This document shows positions 25,710 to 34,345 of a stretch of 64,000 bases of DNA, piece after piece (the first letter of the stretch is position 1; every line of letters starts with the position of its first letter). The position numbers and the translations under genes were made by a program. The notes below the pieces were generated by a model. It saw only the letters and a program-made list of their open reading frames with translations. It was not told the origin of the DNA and made no database searches. This DNA comes from Geobacteraceae bacterium (lineage in GTDB: Bacteria; Desulfobacterota; Desulfuromonadia; Geobacterales; Geobacteraceae): the NCBI GenBank assembly GCA_009773645.1, contig WSYB01000007.1:62001-126000 (forward strand), in the 5' to 3' direction.

Positions 25710-26781
25710 GGCTCGATTGCTCCCCAAAGTTCCAGATGGTGTCCAGCACTTCCCGGACGGTGATCGCCTCCATGCACGCCGGCGTCAGGCGAGGCGACGG
25801 CTCGCATTCCCGGAAGAATTTCTGCCGGCAGGGGGAACAGGAAAACGCCCCATAAATGACGCGGCAGCTTTCCCCCCAGGGCCCGAACTTGACTGGCGAT
25901 TGCGGCCCGAACAGCGCGACCATGGGAATCTTCAACGCCGCCGCCAGGTGCATGATGCCGCTGTCGTTGCAGACAACAAGGGAGCATCTGGCGAGGAGGG
26001 CCATCGATTCGCGCAGGCTTGTAGTCCCAACCGCCATCACCGGCGCCGGGGAAACTCGCGCGATGATTTCCCGGGCAGCCTCCTTGTCCCTGCCGCCGCC
26101 GAAAATGAGGACGCGGTAGCGACCGGTTGTCTGGAGGAGGTTCACCAGTTCGATGAAATTGTCCAGATGCCAGGCACGCGGCGTATTGGCAGTGAACGGG
26201 TGAATTCCGACTACGCTTTCGCCCGGCGCAACGCCCGCTTCCGCCAGGAACCTGCCGGCAAATGCCTCCTCCGCCGGCGAAAGCCATGCTTCGAGGCAGT
26301 CGTCGGTCACGCCGATGCCATCGGCCCGCAGAACGTCGAGGAAATTCTCGACTTCGTGCTGATCGTGCCGGTACGGCACCGTTCTGGTCAAGAGGAAGCT
26401 GCGCCCTTCGGTGGCAAAACCGATCCGTTTCGGGGCGCCGCTCAGCCAGGCAATTATGGCGCTCGATAACGAGCGTTTCAGCACGTACACCTTGTCGAAG
26501 CGCCTCGCCCGCAACTCCTTGATAAAGGCGAGCTTGGCGGACCATGTCCGGTGCGTCCCCCGACTGTCGGCATGGGTGGTAACCGGATCCCAGAACAACA
26601 ACTCATCGACATACGGTATCCCCCTGACCACATCGGCGGAACCGGGGGCCACCACCCATGCGATATGGGCATCGGGCTCGGCCCGGCGCAGGTTCCTGAG
26701 AAACGGCACGGTCAGGATCGTGTCTCCGATAAAGCGATACCGGAGGACTAGAATCCGTTTTTTTGCCGCCTCACTCCTCAC
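25690..26781 (-). CDS. GT9 heptosyltransferase-like protein starting inside a heptamer array
   Basis: 363 residues. ILVLRYRFIGDTILTVPFLRNL and VVCNDSGIMHLAAALKIPMVALFG are the two GT9 motifs, with a CSPCRQKFFRECEPSP tail. The start is a GTG at 26779-26781 belonging to the GTGAGGA repeat array 26771-26803; the first codons (MRSEAA) are repeat-derived and the preceding GAGGAG units can serve as ribosome-binding site. No better start exists downstream before the GT9 core. Confidence 0.82.
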   Translation of the reverse strand: MRSEAAKKRILVLRYRFIGDTILTVPFLRNLRRAEPDAHIAWVVAPGSADVVRGIPYVDELLFWDPVTTHADSRGTHRTWSAKLAFIKELRARRFDKVYVLKRSLSSAIIAWLSGAPKRIGFATEGRSFLLTRTVPYRHDQHEVENFLDVLRADGIGVTDDCLEAWLSPAEEAFAGRFLAEAGVAPGESVVGIHPFTANTPRAWHLDNFIELVNLLQTTGRYRVLIFGGGRDKEAAREIIARVSPAPVMAVGTTSLRESMALLARCSLVVCNDSGIMHLAAALKIPMVALFGPQSPVKFGPWGESCRVIYGAFSCSPCRQKFFRECEPSPRLTPACMEAITVREVLDTIWNFGEQSSHARTEH

Positions 26782-26803
26782 TCCTCACTCCTCACTCCTC
26801 ACC
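26771..26803. repeat. GTGAGGA heptamer array shared by two genes
   Basis: About five TCACTCC units on the plus strand (GTGAGGA on minus). It holds the stop codon of the Trm112-like gene and, 11 bp on, the GTG start of the GT9 gene, so both are tied to the repeat. Confidence 0.88.
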
Positions 26804-26968
26804 GATTTTCTCCGCCTCATCCACCAGCATGACCGGGATATCTTCTCGCACCGAATACCGCAGCCGGCAGGGGGCACAGATCAAGGCCTGACGCTCCGGC
26901 TCGTAGCGCAACGTCCCCTTGCACTGCGGGCAGACGAGGATATCCAACAACTCTTGTGATAATGCCAT
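26792..26968 (-). CDS. Trm112/YcaR-like small zinc-ribbon protein
   Basis: 58 residues starting MALSQELLDILVCPQCKG and containing CAPCRLRYSVREDIPVML. The CPxC...CxxC pair and the LL-D-IL-CP-x-C-KG opening are the hallmark of the Trm112 family (E. coli YcaR), often found next to lpxK, as here. Proteins of this family are small zinc-binding partners or scaffolds. The last two codons and stop lie in the heptamer array. Confidence 0.85.
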   Translation of the reverse strand: MALSQELLDILVCPQCKGTLRYEPERQALICAPCRLRYSVREDIPVMLVDEAEKIGEE

Positions 26969-26971
26969 AAG

Positions 26972-28051
26972 TTACCTCTGTTTTAAAAGCAGTTTCTCCA
27001 ATTCCATTTCAAGTGAGTTACAATTACGGATCTCCATTTCGAGGGCTGCGATGTAGACAACGCCGAGTCTTTCCAGATAAGGCGCAAGCTTGACCGCGTC
27101 TTTGCCGGTGGTGATCAGAGAGGCGGAGCGGGAAGCGTCTCTGAGCCGGCAGATTGCGGCAATCTCTTCTTCCCCGTAAGGGGTATGATCCGGAAACGCC
27201 AGCGTGGCAACCAGAAGTACCCCTTCCCTTTCCAAGGCATCGAAAAAAGAGGCCGGATCGGCAATGCCGGCAAAGGCCGTCACCCGTTCCCTCCCGAAAC
27301 CGGCAAAGGAATGTGGCGCTCCTCCGGCCGCGGGAATTGCCACGGTCAACCGGTGGGAGGCCGCGTAAAAAGGCTTGTCCGTCCGGTCAACCGGCTCCCT
27401 GCCGTCGCATCTGGTGTATATCACCAGGTCGGCCCGGTCAACCGCCGACTTCGGCTCGCGCAATATTCCCGCCGGGAGCGTCCGCCCGCTGCCAAACGGC
27501 TTCGCACAGTCGAGCAGGAGCAGGTTCAGGTCGCGCGCAAGGCGCAGGTGCTGAAAGCCGTCGTCGAGGATGAAAATGTCGGGGTCCAGTTGCTCCAGCG
27601 CCAAAAGCCCCGCCCCATAGCGATCGGCGCCGATTACGACCATGAGGCCGGGGATTGAAGAAGCCAGAAGGTACGGTTCGTCCCCCGCCTCTTCGGGGGA
27701 AAGGAGAACGTTTTTACCGTCGGCGACAATCCTTGACTCCCCGCCGGAAGAGCCGCCATAACCGCGGGAAAGAACCGCTACCCGCTTTCCCCGCGACTGG
27801 AACCAGCGGGAAATAAAGGCGACTGCAGGGGTCTTGCCGGTCCCGCCGACCGTCAGGTTTCCCACCGATACAACCGGCCGCGCCAGCCGGTGTGAACGGA
27901 GTGCGCCGGCCCCGTAAGCCAGTGCGCGCAGTCGCATGATGATCGCGTAGGGGAAGGAAAGGACCGTTAGAAGGGCCAGCAGGAGGCGGTCGGTGGTTTT
28001 CCGCCGTTTATCATCCACGAGTTCCCGGAAATATTGTTCCAAGGTAACCAT
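26972..28051 (-). CDS. lpxK: Tetraacyldisaccharide 4'-kinase
   Basis: 359 residues. An N-terminal hydrophobic segment ([17 protein letters not shown]) is followed by the Walker A loop [13 protein letters not shown] at about 63-75 and [16 protein letters not shown], all LpxK hallmarks. It phosphorylates the 4' position of lipid A disaccharide at the inner membrane. Separated by 3 bp from the Trm112-like gene. Confidence 0.94.
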   Translation of the reverse strand: MVTLEQYFRELVDDKRRKTTDRLLLALLTVLSFPYAIIMRLRALAYGAGALRSHRLARPVVSVGNLTVGGTGKTPAVAFISRWFQSRGKRVAVLSRGYGGSSGGESRIVADGKNVLLSPEEAGDEPYLLASSIPGLMVVIGADRYGAGLLALEQLDPDIFILDDGFQHLRLARDLNLLLLDCAKPFGSGRTLPAGILREPKSAVDRADLVIYTRCDGREPVDRTDKPFYAASHRLTVAIPAAGGAPHSFAGFGRERVTAFAGIADPASFFDALEREGVLLVATLAFPDHTPYGEEEIAAICRLRDASRSASLITTGKDAVKLAPYLERLGVVYIAALEMEIRNCNSLEMELEKLLLKQR

Positions 28052-28060
28052 CTGGTCATC

Positions 28061-28135
28061 AGGTGAAATGTGAAATGTGAAGTGTGAATAAACAAAAGGC
28101 TCTACTATTCACCGTTCACCGTTCACCATTCACCG
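28061..28135. repeat. GTGAAAT/GTTCACC heptamer hairpin
   Basis: Three GTGAAAT-like units, a loop, then TTCACCG, TTCACCG, TTCACCA, TTCACCG units, the near-complement. It lies just upstream of lpxK and downstream of waaA. Confidence 0.8.
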
Positions 28136-28165
28136 CCTTTCCTCCGCTCCATAGTTGGCGGAAAT

Positions 28166-28196
28166 ACTCCTCACTCTTCACTCCTCACTCCTCACC
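28166..28196. repeat. GTGAGGA array at the waaA 3' end
   Basis: Four units read CTCCTCA on the plus strand; the waaA stop region (28178) lies inside it. Confidence 0.75.
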
Positions 28197-29473
28197 AGTT
28201 TCCTGATGACTTCAATATGCCGCGCGGTGGAGCCGCTGTTGTCGAGCAGAAGCCGCGCCCCGTTCTTCCCCATGGCAGCGCGCCTTTCATCGTCGGCAAG
28301 AAGGGCTTGCAGGTAAACCTCCAGTTCCTCACCGTTTTTCACCTGCACACCGCCGCCCCATTTGAGGAAAAGGGCGGCGATCTCGCGAAAGTTGCCCATG
28401 TGCGGGCCGAAAATGACCGGAACGCCGCAGGCAGCAGGTTCCAGGACATTGTGTCCCCCGGTCGGCACGAGGCTTCCCCCGACAAACACCACATCGGAAA
28501 AGGAATAGAGGCGCGTCAGCTCCCCCACGGTATCCACCAGGAGGACTTCTCCCGGTGCAAATTCTTCCGATCGCGCGTCAAGCCCTGAGCGGATGGTAAA
28601 GGAAACTCCGGCCTTTTTCAATATTTCGGCAACCTGACCGGCACGCTCCGGGTGCCGGGGCGCCAGAATCATGAAACAGTCCCTTCCTTGGGACAAAAGG
28701 GACTTATAGGCCGCAACAACGATTTCTTCCTCTCCCGCATGGGTGCTGCCGGCGGTAAAGACCAGAGCACCCCCGGGTATTCTATAGCTCTTCCGCAACT
28801 CCCCTCTCTGCTCAGGGGAAGAGGAAGCCATAGGGAGGTCATACTTGAGATTTTTTGTCACGTGAACACGGTCCGGTTCCGCCCCGATGGCCGCGATCCG
28901 GCGGGCGTCTTCCCCGGTTTGCATACAGAACGCCGTAAAGTTGGCAAGGACCGGGCGGAAAAACCGTTTAAATTTAAGGTAACGGCCAAATGAGCGGTCG
29001 GAGATGCGGCCGTTCACCATTACCGCAGGTATCCCCATCCGCCGGGCAATTCGGAGAAAATTGGGCCATATCTCGGTCTCCATAACGATCAAGATGGAAG
29101 GGTTGACCTTCTCCAGCAACCCCTTGACGGCAAACGGGTAGTCAAAGGGGAAATAGATGCAGAGGTCCGCCTCTGCCAGCTTTTCTCCGATACTTCGCCC
29201 CGTCTCGGTAACGTTGGACAAGACAATCTTCCAGTCGGGAAAGGTTTCCTTAAGGGCCTTGAGCAGGGGCTTCACCGCTATGGTCTCCCCCACCGACACC
29301 GCATGGACCCAGATGGTCTCTTTGCCGACGACGGCAGAGAGCCTGTCGGTAGCCAGCAGGCCGAAACGCTCCGCAAACGCCGACCGCCGCCCCCGGCTCA
29401 CGGAACGGTAGAGGTGGTAGCCGATCACGAAAGGGAGCGCCAGCCAGAGGATGATGTTGTAAAGAATATACAT
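28178..29473 (-). CDS. waaA: 3-deoxy-D-manno-octulosonic acid (Kdo) transferase
   Basis: 431 residues, GT30. An N-terminal membrane anchor (ILYNIILWLALPFVIGYHLYR) is followed by WVHAVSVGETIAV, PSILIVMETEIWPNFL and the C-terminal VFVGGSLVPTGGHNVLEPAA, the WaaA signatures. It adds Kdo to lipid IVA. The C-terminal codons run into a GTGAGGA array. Whether it is mono- or bifunctional cannot be told. Confidence 0.94.
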   Translation of the reverse strand: MYILYNIILWLALPFVIGYHLYRSVSRGRRSAFAERFGLLATDRLSAVVGKETIWVHAVSVGETIAVKPLLKALKETFPDWKIVLSNVTETGRSIGEKLAEADLCIYFPFDYPFAVKGLLEKVNPSILIVMETEIWPNFLRIARRMGIPAVMVNGRISDRSFGRYLKFKRFFRPVLANFTAFCMQTGEDARRIAAIGAEPDRVHVTKNLKYDLPMASSSPEQRGELRKSYRIPGGALVFTAGSTHAGEEEIVVAAYKSLLSQGRDCFMILAPRHPERAGQVAEILKKAGVSFTIRSGLDARSEEFAPGEVLLVDTVGELTRLYSFSDVVFVGGSLVPTGGHNVLEPAACGVPVIFGPHMGNFREIAALFLKWGGGVQVKNGEELEVYLQALLADDERRAAMGKNGARLLLDNSGSTARHIEVIRKLVRSEE

Positions 29474-29480
29474 TCGTGAC

Positions 29481-29555
29481 CGTTCTACGTTCTACGTTCT
29501 ACGTTCTACGTTCAATGGCAAAAAACCTAGAACATAGAACTTAGAACTTAGAACC
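29481..29555. repeat. GTTCTAC heptamer hairpin
   Basis: Four GTTCTAC units, a short loop, then TAGAACA, TAGAACT, TAGAACT, TAGAACC units. The right arm codes the last residues (GSKF) and TAA stop of the acyltransferase gene. Confidence 0.85.
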
Positions 29556-30209
29556 GATGTATTCGTCGGCCCTTTGAGTGGTCGCCCGCAAAGCCTCTTC
29601 TATGCGAAGGCGAAAAGTCTCCATCTCCTCACCTTTCCGGTAATGGAGCGGCTCCCCCCAGACGAAGACGCCGCGGGAAAAGGGATAGGGGACGAGAAAC
29701 CGGTCCCAGCTGCTGAATCGCTTTCCCCTTGAAGAGGAAAATGCCAAGGTTATGACCGGCCGGCCGGTAATCCGGGCCAGTTGAGCCACCCCCGGTTTTA
29801 CCACTTCGGCGGGACCCCGGGGGCCGTCGGGGGTAATGGCCAGGTCCCGGTTCTCCCGGGCGAGCCTCATCAGTTCATGGAGTGCTTCTTTCCCTCCTTT
29901 CGACGAGGAGCCGCGCACGGGGTGGAAACCGAAAAGCCTCATGACGTTGGCGATGATCTCGCCGTCGCCGTGGCTGCTGATGAGGACATGCAGTCCCTTC
30001 CCTTTATAGAAAAATGGGAGCATGAGTAGCCGTCCGTGCCAGAAAACGTTGATGGTCCCTTCACCCCGGTCGTGGAATGACTGGGGGATCTCCCCCCCGA
30101 CCACCCTGGTCCGCATGGTGGCATAGAGGAGCCTGACGACGGCAAAGATGAGCTTTGGCAGTAAACCGCCGGCCAGCCGGTTTTTTATTTTTCTCAGCAG
30201 GTTCTTCAT
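29541..30209 (-). CDS. DUF374 lysophospholipid-acyltransferase-like protein
   Basis: 222 residues. FWHGRLLMLPF, ISSHGDGEIIANVM and ITPDGPRGPAEVVKPGV are DUF374 motifs of the PlsC/LpxL-related acyltransferase superfamily. Placed between waaA and msbA it could supply the secondary acyl transfer to lipid A or Kdo-lipid IVA; no other LpxL-like gene is seen in the window. ATG at 30207-30209 shares one base with the msbA stop. The C-terminus GSKF comes from the heptamer repeat. Confidence 0.82.
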   Translation of the reverse strand: MKNLLRKIKNRLAGGLLPKLIFAVVRLLYATMRTRVVGGEIPQSFHDRGEGTINVFWHGRLLMLPFFYKGKGLHVLISSHGDGEIIANVMRLFGFHPVRGSSSKGGKEALHELMRLARENRDLAITPDGPRGPAEVVKPGVAQLARITGRPVITLAFSSSRGKRFSSWDRFLVPYPFSRGVFVWGEPLHYRKGEEMETFRLRIEEALRATTQRADEYIGSKF

Positions 30210-31927
30210 CAACCCTGGAACTGCATATGGTAAAGTTTTTTGTAGAGTCCGCCCTTGGCCAGGAGCTGATCATGGCTCCCCTCTTCCACGATGCCGCCGT
30301 TTTCCAGAGCCACGATCCTGTCCGCATGGAGGATGGTGGAGAGGCGATGGGCGATGACAAAGGTTGTGCGATTGGCCATCAGGTTGTTCAAGGCGTTTTG
30401 CACCATCTGCTCGCTTTCCGTGTCAAGGGCGCTCGTCGCCTCATCAAGAATGAGGATCGGCGCATCCTTGAGAATCGCCCGTGCTATGCAGATCCGCTGC
30501 CGCTGCCCCCCCGACAGCCTTACGCCGCGGTCGCCGATATTTGTCCCATAACCATCCGGCATGTCCATGATGAACTCGTGGGCGAACGCAGCCTGTGCTG
30601 CGGCCGTTACCTCGGCATCGGCAGCGGCGGGCTTGCCGTACCTGATGTTGTTGGCAATGGTGTCGTTGAAGAGGATGGTCTCCTGGTCGACCAGGGCGAT
30701 CTGCCGCATGAGGTCGTCAAGCCTGACGCGCCTCACATCGATACCGTCAATGAACACGGTCCCTTCCGTCACGTCATAAAACCTCGGTATCAGCGAAACC
30801 AGGGTGGTTTTCCCTCCGCCGGAAGGTCCGACCAGCGCGATGATTTCCCCCTTTTTCGCACGCAGGTTGACGTTGTCCAGGACATTATCATCCTGATAGC
30901 GGAACGATACCCCGTTGAATTCCACATCCCCCTGCGCCTTCGCCAAAGTCATTGCATCCGGGGCATCGACTATCTCGCGCTTCTCGTCGATTATCTCAAA
31001 CACCCGTTCACCAGCACCTATGGAACGCTGTGCGACGTTATAGGAATTAATCAGCTTCCTGACCGGGTTATAGGCCAGCACCATGGCGGTGACAAAGGAG
31101 AAAAATTCGGAGGCGGTCATTTTCCCGCTCATGACGTAACTGCCGCCGACCCAGATAACCGCCGCTACGCCGAAGGAGGTGATAAACTCCATGACCGGCG
31201 TGGAAAGTGCCTCGTATTTGATCGATTTCCGCATGAAAAAGTAATATTCACGGTTCCTCGTGAAAAACTTTTCAATCTCGCGCCCCTCCAGGCCAAACGC
31301 CTTGATCACCTTCACTCCGGAAAAAGTCTCCTGGAGTATGCTGGCAATATCCCCCATCTTCCCCTGGCTCTCCTTGGAGAGGTTTTTGATCCTCCTGCCG
31401 ATCTTCTGAGCCGGATAGATCGTGAGCGGAAGGACGGTAAAGGATATGAGCGCCAGTTGCCAGTTGCGATAAAAAATAACCCCCAAAAGGGATGCGGCGG
31501 AAAAACCGTCGCGGAAAACCCCGGTTATGATGCTGGCGACACCCTCCTGCATGATATTTACATCGTTCAAAACCCTGGACATGAGAACACCCGTGGGGTG
31601 CCTGTTGAAAAAGCGGAGCCCGAGGTACATGTTCTTATGGTAAATTTCGTTTCTGACATCCTGGACGGCCAACTGCCCGGCAGTCCGGATAAAGTAGTCG
31701 TTGACGAAGCGGCATACGCCCCGCACCACAAACAACAGGATCACGCCAAAGGGGAGGAGAATAAAAACCGCTGTATCTTTTTCTGAAAATATCTTTTTCA
31801 GAACGGGCTCGACCAGATAGGCAAATGCGCCGTCCATGCTCCCCACACCGATGGAGGCAATTGCTGCAATGAGAATGCGCCACCAGTAGGGACGGCTGTA
31901 TTGTAGTAATCGTTTGAAGGTATCCAT
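30209..31927 (-). CDS. msbA: Lipid A export ABC transporter MsbA
   Basis: 572 residues, half-size ABC exporter. Six transmembrane segments in the first ~310 residues precede the nucleotide-binding domain with Walker A GPSGGGKTTLVSL, signature LSGGQRQRICIARAIL, Walker B ILILDEATSALD and the H-loop in VIAHRLSTI. Position between lpxB and lipid A genes supports MsbA rather than a drug exporter. Start shares one base with the lpxB stop. Confidence 0.92.
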   Translation of the reverse strand: MDTFKRLLQYSRPYWWRILIAAIASIGVGSMDGAFAYLVEPVLKKIFSEKDTAVFILLPFGVILLFVVRGVCRFVNDYFIRTAGQLAVQDVRNEIYHKNMYLGLRFFNRHPTGVLMSRVLNDVNIMQEGVASIITGVFRDGFSAASLLGVIFYRNWQLALISFTVLPLTIYPAQKIGRRIKNLSKESQGKMGDIASILQETFSGVKVIKAFGLEGREIEKFFTRNREYYFFMRKSIKYEALSTPVMEFITSFGVAAVIWVGGSYVMSGKMTASEFFSFVTAMVLAYNPVRKLINSYNVAQRSIGAGERVFEIIDEKREIVDAPDAMTLAKAQGDVEFNGVSFRYQDDNVLDNVNLRAKKGEIIALVGPSGGGKTTLVSLIPRFYDVTEGTVFIDGIDVRRVRLDDLMRQIALVDQETILFNDTIANNIRYGKPAAADAEVTAAAQAAFAHEFIMDMPDGYGTNIGDRGVRLSGGQRQRICIARAILKDAPILILDEATSALDTESEQMVQNALNNLMANRTTFVIAHRLSTILHADRIVALENGGIVEEGSHDQLLAKGGLYKKLYHMQFQG

Positions 31928-33063
31928 TAAGCCTTAAGCATCTCCAGGGCAAGCTGTGCAACCTTTTCCGAACAGCCGCCGTGGCCTAACCGTTCTTTCA
32001 CCATGCCAAGTTTCTTTTTCATGGCTGCGGCATAATCGGCATCGTTCAGAATCCTCGCAATTTCCTCAGCAATTTTGCCCGGCTCTGCATCATGCTGAAT
32101 CAGCTCCTTCACCACTCGTTCGCCTGCCACAATATTGCAGAGGCCGGCATGCTCCACCTTTACCAGACGTTTCCCCACTGCGTAGGTCAAGGGGGAAACC
32201 CGGTAGATGATCACCATGGGCGCCTGCATCAGGGCGATCTCCAGGGTCACGGTGCCGGAAACGGTAATGATGGCGTCGCAGACCTGCATGACATCGTAGG
32301 GCTCCCCTTCCACTACCTTGACATGGAGCCCGGAAGCTTCGATATATGGCACTATGTCCGACATTTTCAGACTTGAGGCAAGAGGCAGGATGAACTGCAG
32401 GTCCCGAAAGCGCTCTTTGAGCAGGCCTGCCGCATCCAGGATGGTCGTTAAGAGGTTTCTTATCTCACTTTTCCGGCTGCCGGGGAAGAGGCCGACAGTT
32501 TTTACGGCCGGGTCGAGGCCGAAACCTGCCAGAGCTTCGGCACGGGTCATGGTCGGCCGCACTGTATCGACCAGCGGATGGCCGACAAAGGTGACCGACA
32601 CCCCCTTTCCTTCATAAAAGGGGACTTCAAAGGGGAAGACCACCGCCATCCGGTCAACCACCCTGCCGATCTTCTTCACCCTCCCCACCCGCCAGGCCCA
32701 GACCTGCGGGCTGATGTAATAAAGGACCTTGATCCCCGCACTCTTGGCCAGTTTTGCCAGCCGCAGATTGAAGTCCGGGTAGTCGATCAGGATGAGGAGG
32801 TCCGGCGGGTCATTCCTGATGATCCTTTTCAGCGTAGTGTAGGCGTGAAAAATAACATCAAAGTGGGCGACAACCTCAACCAGGCCGACCACCGCCATTT
32901 CTGAGGCATCCACCAGGGTTTCGACCCCTGCCTCACGCATCCGCGGCCCGCCGATGCCGAAGAAAGAAAGGTGGGGCGCGGCCTTCAAGGCTTCCTTCAC
33001 CAGGTTTGCGCCGTGCAGGTCACCGGAAGCCTCACCGGCAACGATCATTATGCGTCTGTTCAA
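31927..33063 (-). CDS. lpxB: Lipid-A-disaccharide synthase
   Basis: 378 residues, GT19. IVAGEASGDLHGANLV and FFGIGGPRMREAGVE at the start and YYISPQVWAWRVGRVKKI in the middle are LpxB signatures. It joins lipid X and UDP-diacyl-GlcN at the membrane. The start used is TTG at 33061-33063 with AAGGTG upstream; ATG at 33048 would remove five residues. Confidence 0.93.
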   Translation of the reverse strand: MNRRIMIVAGEASGDLHGANLVKEALKAAPHLSFFGIGGPRMREAGVETLVDASEMAVVGLVEVVAHFDVIFHAYTTLKRIIRNDPPDLLILIDYPDFNLRLAKLAKSAGIKVLYYISPQVWAWRVGRVKKIGRVVDRMAVVFPFEVPFYEGKGVSVTFVGHPLVDTVRPTMTRAEALAGFGLDPAVKTVGLFPGSRKSEIRNLLTTILDAAGLLKERFRDLQFILPLASSLKMSDIVPYIEASGLHVKVVEGEPYDVMQVCDAIITVSGTVTLEIALMQAPMVIIYRVSPLTYAVGKRLVKVEHAGLCNIVAGERVVKELIQHDAEPGKIAEEIARILNDADYAAAMKKKLGMVKERLGHGGCSEKVAQLALEMLKA

Positions 33064-33073
33064 CTAAGCACCT

Positions 33074-33165
33074 TAAAAGCCGGGACTCGGGAACCGGGAA
33101 CCGGGAAGCGTAATTCATAGAGTCATAATCCGATCCCAGATCCCCGGTCCCTAGTCCCCGGTCAC
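33074..33165. repeat. GGGAACC heptamer hairpin between gnnB and lpxB
   Basis: Units CGGGACT, CGGGAAC, CGGGAAC, CGGGAAG, a loop of about 40 bp, then CCGGTCC, CTAGTCC, CCGGTCA. The right arm overlaps the gnnB 3' end. Confidence 0.75.
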
Positions 33166-34248
33166 TCCCTTTATCACGCGCACGACTTCACGAACCTGTT
33201 CTTCCGTCATTTCCGGGAATACGGGTAGCGACATGCAACGGGCCGCCGTTTCCTCCGAAACGGGAAGCGACACGTCCTTGTAATCCGCTGCAAATACCTC
33301 CTGCCGGTGGAGGGGGATCGGATAATAGATGGCAGAAGCTATCCGGGCAGAGCTCAAGGCCTCCATTATCCGGTCGCGGCGGGCGGTCAAAACGGTATAC
33401 TGGTGGTAGACATGGACCCCCTTGCCGTCTTCGACAGGAGGCGTTACCGCAGAACCTCTCAAAAGCTCGGTATAGAGATGGGCTACTCGTCTGCGCCCCT
33501 CGTTATAAGCCCGGATGCGTTTCAGCTTGGCGCGCAGGATTACCGCCTGGATCTCGTCCAGGCGGCTGTTGAAGCCGATAACCGAGTGGTGGTAGCGCAC
33601 TTGGCTGCCGTGGTTGCGCAACACCTTGACCGTTTCCGCCAGGTCCGGAGAATTGGTGGTTATCATCCCCCCGTCTCCATAACAGCCGAGGTTCTTGCTG
33701 GGGAAAAAGCTGAAACACCCCAGTGCCCCGATGGAACCGGTCATGCGCCCTCCCACGGCCGCGCCGAACGACTGGGCGCAGTCCTCAACCAGGAGGAGCC
33801 CGTGTTTGTTGCAGATCGCCTCAATGACCGTCATATCCGCAGGCTGGCCGAAGAGATGGACGGGAAGCACGGCTCTGGTCTTCGTGGTTATGGCTGCCTC
33901 GATCCTGGCCGGGTCGATGTTGAAGGTCAGGGGGTCGATATCGACAAAGACCGGCGTGGCACCCACATAGCGGATCGCCTCGGCAGTGGCGATAAAGGTA
34001 AATGGGGAGGTGATCACCTCATCCCCTTCTTTTATACCGGCGGAGGCCAAGGCAAGATGGAGCGCATCCGTGCCGGAAGCCACGGCAACGGCATGCTTCA
34101 CCCCCAGGTAAGCGGCTGCCTCCGTTTCAAAGGCGGCCACATTGGGGCCGAGAATGAACTGGGTGTTTTCCAGGGCATCCAGGATGCCGCTGGTAATCTC
34201 TTCCTTAATGCTCTGGTACTGGGTCTTCAGGTCCACCATGGGAATCAT
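33151..34248 (-). CDS. gnnB: UDP-3-keto-GlcNAc aminotransferase GnnB
   Basis: 365 residues, DegT/DnrJ/EryC1 PLP family: VEDCAQSFGA and the lysine motif SFFPSKNLGCYGDGGMI. ATG at 34246-34248 has a perfect AAAGGAG six bases before it; the longer frame to 34323 is repeat-derived. With gnnA next door and lpxA/lpxB on either side this matches the Acidithiobacillus gnnA-gnnB arrangement, which makes UDP-GlcNAc3N for an all-amide lipid A. Confidence 0.85.
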   Translation of the reverse strand: MIPMVDLKTQYQSIKEEITSGILDALENTQFILGPNVAAFETEAAAYLGVKHAVAVASGTDALHLALASAGIKEGDEVITSPFTFIATAEAIRYVGATPVFVDIDPLTFNIDPARIEAAITTKTRAVLPVHLFGQPADMTVIEAICNKHGLLLVEDCAQSFGAAVGGRMTGSIGALGCFSFFPSKNLGCYGDGGMITTNSPDLAETVKVLRNHGSQVRYHHSVIGFNSRLDEIQAVILRAKLKRIRAYNEGRRRVAHLYTELLRGSAVTPPVEDGKGVHVYHQYTVLTARRDRIMEALSSARIASAIYYPIPLHRQEVFAADYKDVSLPVSEETAARCMSLPVFPEMTEEQVREVVRVIKGVTGD

Positions 34249-34263
34249 TGTCAGCTCCTTTGG

Positions 34264-34345
34264 AGCGTGAGGGGTAAGGGGTAAGGGGTGAGGGGAAAAG
34301 ACTCTCTCGTCTCCACTCCTCACTCTTCACTCTTCACTCCTCACA
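34264..34345. repeat. GTGAGGG/CACTCTT heptamer hairpin between gnnA and gnnB
   Basis: Units GTGAGGG, GTAAGGG, GTAAGGG, GTGAGGG, a short loop, then CACTCCT, CACTCTT, CACTCTT, CACTCCT, CAC. The gnnA stop TGA is the first base triplet of the last unit. Confidence 0.85.

Noticed and set aside
30155-31786. Long 543-codon plus-strand ORF
   Set aside because: Exact antisense shadow of msbA; no recognisable domains and Cys/His/Pro-rich composition typical of reverse-frame artefacts.
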